This document shows, in pieces, positions 9,537 to 18,811 of a stretch of 45,764 bases of DNA. The stretch's first letter is position 1. Each line of letters starts with the position of its first letter. Where the stretch lies: contig DUQS01000064.1 of NCBI GenBank assembly GCA_012837685.1, forward strand, positions 1 through 45,764. The letters run 5' to 3'. A program made the position numbers and the translations under genes. Source of the DNA: Bacteroidales bacterium. Its GTDB lineage: Bacteria; Bacteroidota; Bacteroidia; Bacteroidales; Paludibacteraceae. A model generated the notes under the pieces. The model was not told where the DNA came from, ran no database searches, and saw only the letters and a program-made list of their open reading frames with translations.

Positions 9537-10280
9537 TCAGATGTTATTGTAGCGCACATCTACCAAATAGAGACCACATGCGGGAACGGATGCGCCCGCT
9601 GCACATCGGTCTTTGGCTTCAATTACGGCACAAAAATCCGCCACGGAAAGTTTGCCACGCCCCACTTCGAAAAGTGTTCCGACAATGGCACGCACCATAT
9701 TACGCAAAAAGCGATTTGCTTCTATGGTAAAAATCCATTTATCGCCCACTGCCTCCCAACGCGCATAAGTTACCGTGCAATCGTTCGTTTTCACATCGGT
9801 ATGCAGTTTGCTGAAACTTGTGAAATCGGTGTAGTCAAGCAACTTTTCGGCTGCCTCGTTCATTTTTTCAAAATCTAATGAAGGCATCATGCGACAAGCC
9901 AAATTGCGGTAAAACGGGGATTTATGCAATACAACATGGTATTCGTAACGCCTTGCCACAGCATCGAACCGCGCATGTGCATCGGCAGAAACCATTAGCA
10001 ATCTCTCTACCCCAATATCAGCAGGCAAAAAACTGTTCAAATTAGCAACAAATTTATCGCTGTCAGCAATTATTTCCGGTGCATCAAAATGTGCCACCAT
10101 ACATTTGGCATGCACACCGGCATCTGTCCGCCCTGCACCGGTTATCGAAATTTGTGTTCCCAGTCGAATACTCAACGCCCGTTCCAACACTTCTTGCACG
10201 GAAACTCCGTTGGGTTGTATTTGCCAACCACAATAGTTGGTACCATCATACATAATATATAAAAAGTAACGCTGAGACAT
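9537..10280 (-). CDS. truA: tRNA pseudouridine(38-40) synthase TruA
   Basis: It converts uridines 38-40 in the anticodon stem-loop to pseudouridine. The catalytic aspartate is D53 in GAGRTDAGVHA. Other family motifs are YDGTNYCGWQ near residue 11 and RFLRNMVRAIVGTL in the C-terminal half. The frame opens 16 codons earlier (10328), but that extension would cover the promoter region, so the ATG at 10278-10280 is preferred (247 residues). It has its own promoter, which overlaps that of the divergent V-ATPase operon. Confidence 0.95.
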   Translation of the reverse strand: MSQRYFLYIMYDGTNYCGWQIQPNGVSVQEVLERALSIRLGTQISITGAGRTDAGVHAKCMVAHFDAPEIIADSDKFVANLNSFLPADIGVERLLMVSADAHARFDAVARRYEYHVVLHKSPFYRNLACRMMPSLDFEKMNEAAEKLLDYTDFTSFSKLHTDVKTNDCTVTYARWEAVGDKWIFTIEANRFLRNMVRAIVGTLFEVGRGKLSVADFCAVIEAKDRCAAGASVPACGLYLVDVRYNNI

Positions 10281-10310
10281 CCAAATTCTCTTTTGTTGAT
10301 AATTTTTTTG

Positions 10311-10341
10311 CAAAAATACGTTTTTCATTTGGCTTTACAAA
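10311..10341 (-). promoter_or_regulatory. Promoter of truA
   Basis: Minus strand: TTTG (plus 10338-10341), 19 nt, TATTTTTG (plus 10311-10318). This is an ideal Bacteroidota promoter, interleaved with the V-ATPase promoter on the other strand. Confidence 0.7.
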
Positions 10342-10359
10342 AATTAAATTGTAATTTTG
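10328..10359 (+). promoter_or_regulatory. Promoter of the V-type ATPase operon
   Basis: TTTG at 10328-10331, 20 nt, TAATTTTG at 10352-10359; the first gene starts at 10406. Confidence 0.72.
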
Positions 10360-10405
10360 CTAATTCTAATAGTTTCAAACAAACAATAAAACAAACAATA
10401 AAATT

Positions 10406-10996
10406 ATGGATTCTAAACTCCAAGAACTCACCGACAAAATTTACACCGAAGGCGTAGAAAAAGGCAAAGAAGAAGCTGCAAAAATTGTTGAAAAAGCCAA
10501 CGCTGAAGCGAAAGCCATTGTTGCAAAAGCCAAAGCCGAAGCCGAAAAAACAATTGCTGAAGCCGAAAAAAAAGCTGCCGAATTGGACAAAAACACCAAA
10601 TCGGAACTAAAACTCTTCGCCGACCAAGCTGTTAATGCACTAAAATCGGAAATTACCGACCTGCTTTGCGAAAAAATTGCTTCGGACAGCATAAAAGCCG
10701 CCACAGCCGACAAAGCTTTTATGCAAAAAATAATAGCCGACATCTGCGCAGAATGGGTGAAAAACGGTGAAGTAACCATCGAAGCAAAAGATAGCGAAGC
10801 TCTCACTAATTACTTCAAAGCCAACGCAAAAGGATTGCTCGACAAAGGCGTAAAAATTTCCGAAACAAATGGCATTAAAACGGATTTTGCCATTGTACCG
10901 GCAGAAGGCGATTACAAAATTACCTTTGGTGAAGCCGAATTTATCGCCTATTTCAAAGCTTTTTTGCGTCCGAAACTGATTGAATTGTTATTCTAA
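10406..10996 (+). CDS. ntpE: V-type ATPase subunit E (peripheral stalk)
   Basis: Subunit E is part of the peripheral stalk that holds the catalytic head against rotation. Residues 20-75 form an Ala/Lys/Glu-rich helix (AKAKAEAEKTIAEAEKKA), as expected for the long N-terminal stalk helix. The C-terminal half is an alpha/beta domain that contacts subunit B. The length of 196 is normal. It is the first gene of a seven-subunit plus-strand operon. No subunit G or H partner is visible in the window, as is usual for this operon type. Confidence 0.85.
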   Translation: MDSKLQELTDKIYTEGVEKGKEEAAKIVEKANAEAKAIVAKAKAEAEKTIAEAEKKAAELDKNTKSELKLFADQAVNALKSEITDLLCEKIASDSIKAATADKAFMQKIIADICAEWVKNGEVTIEAKDSEALTNYFKANAKGLLDKGVKISETNGIKTDFAIVPAEGDYKITFGEAEFIAYFKAFLRPKLIELLF

Positions 10997-10997
10997 A

Positions 10998-11067
10998 AAT
11001 TACGAATTTAGGATTGAGAATTGCGTCATTTGCCAACGCCATTTTTCATAATTCTTAATTCATAATT
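10998..11067. repeat. Intergenic palindromic element between subunit E and the DUF2764 gene
   Basis: The left arm (10998-11022, beginning AATTACGAATTTAGG) is largely inverted by the right arm AATTCTTAATTCATAATT (11050-11067). A smaller GCG/CGC pair lies in the loop. It resembles the short AT-rich inverted repeats scattered in bacteroidal genomes. Confidence 0.5.
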
Positions 11068-11078
11068 TTAATCGAATT

Positions 11079-11903
11079 ATGAAATATTACTATTTAATAG
11101 CCGGCTTGCCCGACCTGCAGCCCGATAACATAAAAACAGCTCCAACGATAACGGCTCTTTTAGAAGAATTAGATGCCGCTCTTACACCTCACGATGCAGA
11201 GTTGCTACGGCTTTTGCGTATGCGGTACGACAACGACAATTTGCTGGCTTACCTCGAAAATAAAGAAGCAGAACTTAATCCGCTCGGCACGCTCACTAAT
11301 ACCGATTGGCAAGAACTTTTTACCTTAATGGACGAAACGGAACATCCAAAAGATAAACGTTTACAACCGTATCTAATTGACTTCTACCATGCCATTAACG
11401 ACGAAAAAGAAGTTGCCGGTATTACTTCCAAAGAAGATTTTTTAGCAACACTCTACTACAATTTCGGCAGCAAATGCAACAATACATTTGTAGCCGCATG
11501 GTTTGAATTTTGCCTTAACGTAAACAATATTCTTACCGCAATTGCTTGCCGTAAACATGGTTTTGATTTAAAAACAGCCATTGTCGGCAACAATGAAGTA
11601 GCTAACACTATTCGCAACAGCAATACTCGTGATTTTGGTTTGGCAGGTCTATTTGACGAACTCAACAGCGTGCTTGCCATCGCCGACGAAACCAATTTGC
11701 TCGTAAGAGAGAAAAAAATTGATGCACTTAAATGGGCATGGCTCGAAGAACATACGTTTTTCAGCTATTTCGGCGTGGAACGCGTATTAGCTTACTATCT
11801 GTGCTGCGAACTGATGCACCGCTGGGACAACCTCACTATGGAACAAGGCAATGAAATTTTCCGTAATCTGCTAAACGATTTGAAAAAGGACGTAAAATTT
11901 TGA
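11079..11903 (+). CDS. DUF2764 family protein, V-type ATPase operon component (subunit C-like position)
   Basis: A 274-residue, largely helical soluble protein beginning MKYYYLIAGLPDL, typical of the DUF2764 family. This family occurs in the second position of the E-X-A-B-D-I-K V-ATPase operons of Bacteroidota, spirochaetes and chlamydiae. It is thought to take the place of subunit C, the central-stalk cap linking the rotor to the membrane ring, because such operons lack a recognisable subunit C. That role is inferred from position and helical content. It starts 82 bp after subunit E, across a palindromic element, and ends 27 bp before subunit A. Confidence 0.85.
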   Translation: MKYYYLIAGLPDLQPDNIKTAPTITALLEELDAALTPHDAELLRLLRMRYDNDNLLAYLENKEAELNPLGTLTNTDWQELFTLMDETEHPKDKRLQPYLIDFYHAINDEKEVAGITSKEDFLATLYYNFGSKCNNTFVAAWFEFCLNVNNILTAIACRKHGFDLKTAIVGNNEVANTIRNSNTRDFGLAGLFDELNSVLAIADETNLLVREKKIDALKWAWLEEHTFFSYFGVERVLAYYLCCELMHRWDNLTMEQGNEIFRNLLNDLKKDVKF

Positions 11904-11930
11904 CAAAACAAAATACAATAATAACACTAT

Positions 11931-13697
11931 ATGACAACAAAAGGAACAGTTAAAGGCATCATAGCCAACCTTGTAACGGTGGCGGTAGATGGCCCTGTAG
12001 CCCAAAACGAGATTTGCTACATTTCATTAGACGGAACGCGATTGATGGCAGAAGTCATTAAAGTAACGGGCGACAACGTGTTTGTGCAAGTTTTTGAAAG
12101 CACACGCGGACTAAAAGTAGGTAACCTTGTAGAATTTACCGGACACATGCTCGAAGTAACGCTTGGTCCCGGATTGCTGAGCCGCAACTACGACGGCTTA
12201 CAAAACGACCTTGACAAACTAACCGGCGTGTTTTTGAAACGCGGCGAATATAATTTTCCGCTCGACGAAGAAAAACTGTGGGCGTTCAAGCCGCTGGCAA
12301 AAGTTGGCGACAAAGTACAAGCAGCTTCGTGGCTCGGCGAAGTGGACGAAAACCACCAATCACACAAAATTATGGTGCCGTTTGTTATGCAAGGCGAATA
12401 CACCATAAAATCGATTGTTGCTGCCGGCGAATATAAAATTAAGGACACCATTGCCGTCATTACCGACGAAGAAGGCAACGACCACAACATTAATATGATA
12501 CAGAAATGGCCGGTAAAAAAAGCTATCACAGCTTACACTGAAAAACCGCGTCCATTCAAACTGCTCGAAACGGGCGTTCGCATCATTGATACACTCAATC
12601 CTATTGTTGAAGGCGGAACGGGATTTATCCCCGGAGCTTTTGGAACGGGCAAAACAGTGCTTCAACACGCCATTTCCAAACAAGCTGAAGCCGACATCGT
12701 TATTATGGCTGCTTGTGGTGAACGCGCCAACGAAGTAGTGGAAATATTTATGGAATTCCCCAAACTTGAAGACCCGCACACCGGACGCAAACTAATGGAA
12801 CGTACCATTATCATTGCTAATACATCAAATATGCCGGTGGCTTCGCGTGAAGCATCCGTTTACACTGCCATGACCATTGCCGAATATTACCGCTCAATGG
12901 GACTACGTGTACTGCTTATGGCAGACTCAACTTCGCGTTGGGCACAAGCTTTGCGTGAAATGAGTAACCGTATGGAAGAATTGCCCGGACAAGACGCTTT
13001 CCCAATGGACTTGTCGGCTATTATCGGAACGTTCTACAGCCGCGCCGGCTATGTTTACTTAAACAACGGTTCGACAGGCTCTATTACGTTCATCGGAACA
13101 GTTTCGCCTGCAGGCGGTAACCTGAAAGAGCCGGTAACCGAAGGCACCAAAAAAGCCGCACGCTGTTTCTACGCTTTGGAACAAAGTCGCGCCGACCGCA
13201 AACGCTATCCGGCTGTCAATCCCATTGAAAGTTATTCAAAATATATCGAATATCCCGAATTTGAAGACTACATAAACACCAAAGTAGAAGGCAATTGGAT
13301 TAAAAAAGTAAACGAAATGAAAACCTTGTTGCAACGTGGCAAGGAAGTACAAGAGCAAATCAATATTTTGGGCGACGATGGCGTACCGGTAAATTATCAC
13401 GAAACTTTCTGGAAATCGGAAGTTATCGACTTTGTGATTTTGCAACAAGATGCCTTCGATAAAGTCGATGCCGTTTGCCCGCTCGAACGTCAGGAATTTA
13501 TGCTTAATCTTGTAATGGACATTTGCAAACACGATTACGATTTTGACAACTTCTTGAACGTAATGGATTATTTCAAAAAAATCATCAACATTTGCAAACA
13601 AATGAATTACAGTGAGTTCCATAGCGAACAATTTGAAAAATATTTGAAAGAATTGAAAACCGTTTTGGCGGAAAAACAGATAAAAACAGAAAAATAA
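11931..13697 (+). CDS. ntpA: V-type ATPase catalytic subunit A
   Basis: The catalytic subunit of the V1 head binds and hydrolyses (or synthesises) ATP. The P-loop is GAFGTGKT at 235-242, where most homologues have GPFGSGKT. Other signatures are the GERANEVVE motif, the Walker B-like region LLMADSTSRWAQALRE, and the bulge domain inserted after residue 110, typical of A subunits. The C-terminus is helical. The 588-residue length is normal. Subunit B follows after only 3 bp. Confidence 0.97.
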   Translation: MTTKGTVKGIIANLVTVAVDGPVAQNEICYISLDGTRLMAEVIKVTGDNVFVQVFESTRGLKVGNLVEFTGHMLEVTLGPGLLSRNYDGLQNDLDKLTGVFLKRGEYNFPLDEEKLWAFKPLAKVGDKVQAASWLGEVDENHQSHKIMVPFVMQGEYTIKSIVAAGEYKIKDTIAVITDEEGNDHNINMIQKWPVKKAITAYTEKPRPFKLLETGVRIIDTLNPIVEGGTGFIPGAFGTGKTVLQHAISKQAEADIVIMAACGERANEVVEIFMEFPKLEDPHTGRKLMERTIIIANTSNMPVASREASVYTAMTIAEYYRSMGLRVLLMADSTSRWAQALREMSNRMEELPGQDAFPMDLSAIIGTFYSRAGYVYLNNGSTGSITFIGTVSPAGGNLKEPVTEGTKKAARCFYALEQSRADRKRYPAVNPIESYSKYIEYPEFEDYINTKVEGNWIKKVNEMKTLLQRGKEVQEQINILGDDGVPVNYHETFWKSEVIDFVILQQDAFDKVDAVCPLERQEFMLNLVMDICKHDYDFDNFLNVMDYFKKIINICKQMNYSEFHSEQFEKYLKELKTVLAEKQIKTEK

Positions 13698-13700
13698 GAT

Positions 13701-15032
13701 ATGGCAACAAAAGCATTTCAAAAAATTTACACTAAAATCACAGCCATTACCAAGGCAACTTGTTCGCTGAAGGCTGATGGCATTGGCAACGATGAGTTGG
13801 CAACCATAGACGGCAAGTTGGCGCAGGTCGTGAAAATTATGGGCAACGATATTACGTTGCAGGTATTTGAAGGAACAGAAGGTATTCCAACCAATGCCGA
13901 AGTGATATTTTTAGGTAAAACTCCGTCTCTGAAAGTGAGCGACCAATTGGCAGGACGCTTTTTCAATGCATTCGGCAGTCCGATAGACGGCGGTCCCGAA
14001 GTAGAAGGCGTAGAAGTAGAAATTGGCGGTCCAAGCGTAAACCCAGTTCGCCGTAAACAGCCGTCAGAACTAATTGCTACAGGTATTGCGGGCATTGACT
14101 TGAACAACACGCTGGTTTCCGGTCAGAAAATTCCATTCTTCGCCGACCCCAACCAACCCTACAACCAAGTAATGGCTAACGTGGCATTACGTGCCGAAGC
14201 CGACAAAATTATTTTGGGCGGTATGGGCTTGACCAACGACGATTACCTTTATTTTAAAAATGTATTCAACAACGCCGGCGTACTCGACCGCATCGTGTCG
14301 TTTGTGAACACTACCGAAAATCCGCCGGTAGAACGTTTGCTTATTCCCGATATGGCATTGACTGCCGCAGAATATTTTGCAGTAGAAAAAAATGAAAAAG
14401 TGCTGGTACTGCTGACCGATATGACGCTTTATGCTGACGCACTTGCTATTGTATCGAACCGTATGGATCAAATTCCTTCTAAAGACTCTATGCCGGGTTC
14501 GCTCTACTCCGATTTGGCGAAAATCTACGAAAAAGCAGTGCAGTTCCCCGAAGGAGGCTCCATTACGATTATTGCCGTAACGACGCTTTCGGGTGGCGAC
14601 ATTACACACGCTATTCCCGACAATACCGGTTACATCACCGAAGGTCAGCTCTACTTGCGCTATGATTCTGATATAGGTAAAGTTATCGTTGACCCGTTCC
14701 GTTCGCTGTCGCGTTTGAAACAACTAGTTGCGGGCAAAAAAACACGCGAAGACCATCCGCAAGTGATGAACGCTGCCGTGCGCCTTTACGCCGACGCTGC
14801 CAACGCCAAAACAAAATTGGAAAACGGTTTCGATTTGACCGATTACGATGAACGCTCTTTGGCTTTTGCAAAAGACTATTCGGATAAAATTTTGGCTATT
14901 GATGTCAATATCAACACCACGCAAATGCTTGATATTGCTTGGGAACTGTTTGCCAAACATTTTAAACCCGAAGAGGTGAACATCAGACAATCGTTGGTAG
15001 AAAAATATTGGAAACAAACATCTTACGAGTAA
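13701..15032 (+). CDS. ntpB: V-type ATPase regulatory subunit B
   Basis: The non-catalytic nucleotide-site subunit alternates with A in the V1 ring. It lacks a P-loop, as expected. It has the family stretch LVSGQKIPFFADPNQPYNQV, the LLTDMTLYADAL segment and the SDLAKIYEKA region. The 443-residue length is normal. It lies between subunit A (3 bp) and an unusual lipoprotein gene (50 bp downstream) rather than directly before subunit D. Confidence 0.96.
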   Translation: MATKAFQKIYTKITAITKATCSLKADGIGNDELATIDGKLAQVVKIMGNDITLQVFEGTEGIPTNAEVIFLGKTPSLKVSDQLAGRFFNAFGSPIDGGPEVEGVEVEIGGPSVNPVRRKQPSELIATGIAGIDLNNTLVSGQKIPFFADPNQPYNQVMANVALRAEADKIILGGMGLTNDDYLYFKNVFNNAGVLDRIVSFVNTTENPPVERLLIPDMALTAAEYFAVEKNEKVLVLLTDMTLYADALAIVSNRMDQIPSKDSMPGSLYSDLAKIYEKAVQFPEGGSITIIAVTTLSGGDITHAIPDNTGYITEGQLYLRYDSDIGKVIVDPFRSLSRLKQLVAGKKTREDHPQVMNAAVRLYADAANAKTKLENGFDLTDYDERSLAFAKDYSDKILAIDVNINTTQMLDIAWELFAKHFKPEEVNIRQSLVEKYWKQTSYE

Positions 15033-15082
15033 ATTTTGCACAAACCGAAAATCTAATATTAACCTATTAAAAACAATTCGCC

Positions 15083-15829
15083 ATGAAAACAAAAGTATTT
15101 TTTGCGTTTTTACTAACATTGGCACTGTGTGGATGCCAACAAAGTAACGATTTAAAAGTGTTAGCATTGAAAGGACCTGTAAAATCCATCAAAAGCAATG
15201 TTTATGCCGCATTAATCACCGAATCGGGAGACGTTACAAAAGGCGAACAACTGAGATGGCGTTTCTGGGAAAACCAATTTTGCACATTCAACACCCAAGG
15301 CAACAAAACATTGGAATATTGGTGTTATTCCGAAAATGAGGTTGAAAGCAAATACATCTACTCCTACGATGAAAACGGCGTACGCATTGGTATGCACCGC
15401 TACACACCTGAAGGAGATTTGATTATCAGCAGCAACTACAAATACAACAGACGCGGCAACCGCATTGAAATGAATCGTTTTGACAACAAAGGTAATTTTG
15501 TGTGTAAATTCTACTTTAAGTACGATATGAACGACCATATCAAAGAGCAAACTCAATTTGATGCAAAAGGTAATTTTTTGACGCGCTACGAATATGAAAT
15601 AGACAAAAACGGTGACCAAAAGGAGATGAAACAATACAATGCCAAAAATGAGTTGGAAAATCGATACGTATTTACTTACACTTATGATTCGTTGGCAAAT
15701 TGGGTAACCCGCACTGCTTATGTTAACGGAGTTCCCACCTATTATATGGAACGCAAAATTCAATACTATTCGGACAACGATACATCCATAAGCAACGAAG
15801 AAGACACCAATACAGCAGTATGGCAATAA
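15083..15829 (+). CDS. Putative lipoprotein with repeated YD/RHS-like strands, inserted in the V-ATPase operon
   Basis: The N-terminus MKTKVFFAFLLTLALCGC is a lipoprotein signal with the lipobox cysteine at 18, so the mature protein is probably membrane-anchored in the periplasm or outer membrane. From about residue 70 there are several repeats of the form Y-x-Y-(D/N)-x-x-G-x-x-x-E, for example YKYNRRGNRIEMNRFDNKGN and YEYEIDKNGDQKEMKQY, resembling YD or toxin-repeat beta strands. It is not a known V-ATPase subunit. Its last 10 bp (ATGGCAATAA) are the start of subunit D, so the two are translationally linked. Its function is unknown. Confidence 0.78.
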   Translation: MKTKVFFAFLLTLALCGCQQSNDLKVLALKGPVKSIKSNVYAALITESGDVTKGEQLRWRFWENQFCTFNTQGNKTLEYWCYSENEVESKYIYSYDENGVRIGMHRYTPEGDLIISSNYKYNRRGNRIEMNRFDNKGNFVCKFYFKYDMNDHIKEQTQFDAKGNFLTRYEYEIDKNGDQKEMKQYNAKNELENRYVFTYTYDSLANWVTRTAYVNGVPTYYMERKIQYYSDNDTSISNEEDTNTAVWQ

Positions 15830-16431
15830 AATTTCAATACAACAAAACATCGCTTCAGGAGCTTGAAAAGAGCCTGAAAATGCGCGTGTATGCCTTGCCA
15901 ATAATAAAAAACAAGGAAAGCGCGCTACGAATGGAAGTGAAAAAAGCAAAAGATGAAATTATCCGCTTGGAGCAAGAAGTGGAGCAACGTATCACCGCCT
16001 ACGACCAAATGTTGGCTTTGTGGGGCGAATTTGACACTACTCTACTTCGTGTGGAAGATGTTAAAATGAATGTAAAAAAAATAGCAGGCGTGCGCATTCC
16101 GGTATTAGAAGAAGTGATTTTCACCACACGACCGTTCAGCCTGTTCAACGCACCCAAATGGTACGCCGACGGTTTAACGCAACTCAAAGAGTTGGCGCAA
16201 GTAAGTATTGAACACGAATTTTCGGCTCAAAAAGTACAATTATTGGAATTTGCGCGTAAAAAAACTACCCAAAAAGTAAATTTGTTTGAAAAAGTGCAAA
16301 TTCCGGGCTACGAAGATGCTATTCTCAAAATAAAACGCTTTATGGAAGATGAAGAAAATCTCTCAAAATCATTGCAAAAAATAATAAAAGCCAAACGCGA
16401 AGCAGAAGCACTAAAAGAAGCCGGCAATTGA
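15820..16431 (+). CDS. ntpD: V-type ATPase subunit D (central rotor stalk)
   Basis: Subunit D forms the rotor axle inside the A3B3 ring. The 203-residue protein starts IKFQYNKTSLQELEKSL and consists of a long N-terminal helix, a short middle region with a KKIAGVRIPVLEEV segment typical of the family, and a long C-terminal helix, i.e. an antiparallel coiled coil. The start codon overlaps the stop of the preceding lipoprotein gene by 10 bp. No subunit F gene follows, as in other operons of this kind. Confidence 0.92.
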   Translation: MAIKFQYNKTSLQELEKSLKMRVYALPIIKNKESALRMEVKKAKDEIIRLEQEVEQRITAYDQMLALWGEFDTTLLRVEDVKMNVKKIAGVRIPVLEEVIFTTRPFSLFNAPKWYADGLTQLKELAQVSIEHEFSAQKVQLLEFARKKTTQKVNLFEKVQIPGYEDAILKIKRFMEDEENLSKSLQKIIKAKREAEALKEAGN

Positions 16432-16459
16432 TTTCTGATAAATTTGTAATTAATAGACC

Positions 16460-18304
16460 ATGATAGTTAAAATGAAAAAATATGTCTTTCTGGTGTACCA
16501 CAAACACTACACCGATTTTCTCGAAAAATTACGGAAGGTCGGCGTATTGCACGTGGCTGAAAAAGCCGAAGGCATAGCTGATAATGACCAACTGCGCGAC
16601 AAAATGCAGTTGTCAGCAAAAATAAAAAAGACTCTGACCGAAGCGACACCATTTTTACTGCCCAACACCACTCCGCAAGAAGTTTCCACTTACGAAGGTG
16701 CGGAACTGCTAAAAACATGGGACGCGCTGCAAGCCGAAAAAAATCGCCTGCAACAGGTCATTGCCGCTACGCAAAAAGAAGCTGAACGCATGCAAGTTTG
16801 GGGCAAATACGATTCTGAAAAATTGGCAAAATTGGCAAAAAACGGCTATGTGTTACAATTTTTCTGTTGCCCGAAACGAAATTTTCAAACGGAATGGGAA
16901 AGTGATTTTAACGCCTTTATTATCAACGAAATCGGTTCAAATCTCTATTTCGTAACCGTCAATCATACCACTATCACATTAGATGCGGAAGCTGTTACAC
17001 TCAATGCTCGCAATAGCAAACAACTGCAACTCGATGTTGAAGCGCAAAACCTATTATTGACGGCACACCAAGCAAAAATGGAAGCATGGGTTCACGGCAA
17101 TTTCAACAATTTGGAAAATTTTGCTCTACAAGTAGAAGAGACTATTGATTTCCAGAAAGTAGAACTCAGCACTACCCCCGAAGCGGAAGAAAAAGTGATG
17201 CTGCTCGAAGGATTTTGCCCACAAGCAAACGAAGGCAAACTCAACGCCATGCTCGAAGCAGAAGGAGTTTACTACAAAGTTTTTGAACCAAAAATTGACG
17301 AAGACGTACCTATCAAGCTGAAAAACAATTTTTTCACAAAGCTGTTCGAGCCGATTACAGAACTCTATTCGCTGCCCAATTATAACGAAATTGACCTGAC
17401 ACCCTACCTCGCTCCCTTTTTCATGCTCTTTTTCGGGCTTTGCTTGGGCGACGGCGGCTACGGTTTACTAATTTTGATTGCAGCTACCATTGTTAAATAT
17501 AAATTTCCAAAATTTAAAAGTGTAGCTACTTTGGCGCAATTTCTCGGAGGAGCTACCGTAGTAGTAGGCTTGCTCACGGGTATGTTCTTCGGAATTTCGC
17601 TTGAATCGGTAACTTGGCCTTGGCTGGCAAATGTAAAGAACTATTTCATCACTTCAAACAACTATGCAGCGAAACTGGGCGGCTACGACCCAATGATGGT
17701 TGTAGCTGTTGCTGTCGGATTGTTCCAAATACTTTTTGCCATGGGTCTCAAAGTAGTGAAAACAACCATTCAATTCGGATTCAAATACGCAGCAGCGGAT
17801 TGTGCATGGCTTATCATTATACTTGACGGCTTAGCACTATTATTGCCGGTATTGGGCGTTGCGCTGCCTCAAACGGTACTATATGTGCTTTACGGTATAG
17901 CCGCAGTTTGTGCATTTGTTATTTTGTTTTACAATTCACCCGGCAAAAATCCATTTGTTAATTTAGGTTCAGGACTTTGGGGTACTTATGGCACGGTCAG
18001 CGGACTTTTGGGCGACGTGTTATCGTACATTCGTTTGTTCGCATTAGGTTTAGCCGGCGGTATTTTAGGTGGCGTGTTCAATATGTTGGCAATATCGCTC
18101 ACAGCCGATATGTCACCGTTCATACGCTGGCTGCCGATGCTATTCATTTTGCTCTTTGGACACTCACTCAATATTTTACTGTGTATCATCAGTTCTATAG
18201 TACATCCGCTGCGTCTTACCTTTGTGGAATTTTACAAAAATGCAGGATTTGAAGGCGGTGGACATCCCTACAAACCTTTTAAAACAAAAACAACAAAACT
18301 ATAA
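16460..18304 (+). CDS. ntpI: V-type ATPase subunit I (membrane stator, a-subunit homologue)
   Basis: Subunit I provides the ion half-channels beside the K ring and connects to the peripheral stalk. The N-terminal half (residues 1-310) is soluble with coiled-coil stretches. The C-terminal half carries about seven or eight hydrophobic segments, starting near the LAPFFMLFFGLCLGDGGYGLL signature and including SGLLGDVLSYIRLFALGLAG with the essential arginine in its membrane helix. The 614-residue length is normal. An internal Met at codon 5 is an alternative start. Confidence 0.95.
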   Translation: MIVKMKKYVFLVYHKHYTDFLEKLRKVGVLHVAEKAEGIADNDQLRDKMQLSAKIKKTLTEATPFLLPNTTPQEVSTYEGAELLKTWDALQAEKNRLQQVIAATQKEAERMQVWGKYDSEKLAKLAKNGYVLQFFCCPKRNFQTEWESDFNAFIINEIGSNLYFVTVNHTTITLDAEAVTLNARNSKQLQLDVEAQNLLLTAHQAKMEAWVHGNFNNLENFALQVEETIDFQKVELSTTPEAEEKVMLLEGFCPQANEGKLNAMLEAEGVYYKVFEPKIDEDVPIKLKNNFFTKLFEPITELYSLPNYNEIDLTPYLAPFFMLFFGLCLGDGGYGLLILIAATIVKYKFPKFKSVATLAQFLGGATVVVGLLTGMFFGISLESVTWPWLANVKNYFITSNNYAAKLGGYDPMMVVAVAVGLFQILFAMGLKVVKTTIQFGFKYAAADCAWLIIILDGLALLLPVLGVALPQTVLYVLYGIAAVCAFVILFYNSPGKNPFVNLGSGLWGTYGTVSGLLGDVLSYIRLFALGLAGGILGGVFNMLAISLTADMSPFIRWLPMLFILLFGHSLNILLCIISSIVHPLRLTFVEFYKNAGFEGGGHPYKPFKTKTTKL

Positions 18305-18337
18305 TTATCAATTTTAACAACTAATTTTTTTATCATT

Positions 18338-18787
18338 ATGGATTACAATTTGATTTTAGCTTATGTAGGCGTTGCTTTGATGGTTGGACTATCGGGCACC
18401 GGTAGTGTTTACGGTTTAGCCATTTGCGGTAATGCGGTAGTCGGATCGCTAAAAAAACGTCCCGAAGCATTGGGTACGTACATTTTGCTTTCTGCGCTAC
18501 CCTCAACGCAAGGTATCTACGGATTTGTCGGCTATTTCTTGATTCAAGGTTTCCTCGTGGAAAGCATGACTGCCCTTCAGGGAGCCGCTATCTTTGCTGC
18601 CGGTCTCACCATGGGATTGGTGTGTTTGCTTTCAGCCATCCGTCAAGGAGAAATTTGCGCTAACGGTATTGCCGCCACAGGTTCGGGACACAACGTTACT
18701 GCCGGAACAATGATTATGGCAGCTTTTCCTGAATTTTACGCCATCTTAAGTCTGCTGGTATTGATTCTCATTAGCGGTACAATTTAA
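18338..18787 (+). CDS. ntpK: V-type ATPase subunit K (proteolipid rotor ring)
   Basis: This 149-residue protein has four membrane helices in two hairpins, as in the 16-kDa-type proteolipids. The ion-carrying carboxylate is E132 in the fourth helix (FPEFYA). The residues corresponding to the Na+ ligands of the Enterococcus hirae K ring (L61, T64, Q65, Q110, E139) are L54, T57, Q58, Q103 and E132 here, all with the same offset of 7. This suggests, but does not prove, sodium coupling. It is the last gene of the operon and a strong terminator follows. Confidence 0.95.
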   Translation: MDYNLILAYVGVALMVGLSGTGSVYGLAICGNAVVGSLKKRPEALGTYILLSALPSTQGIYGFVGYFLIQGFLVESMTALQGAAIFAAGLTMGLVCLLSAIRQGEICANGIAATGSGHNVTAGTMIMAAFPEFYAILSLLVLILISGTI

Positions 18788-18811
18788 GACCAATTTTAAG
18801 ACGATAAAAAG

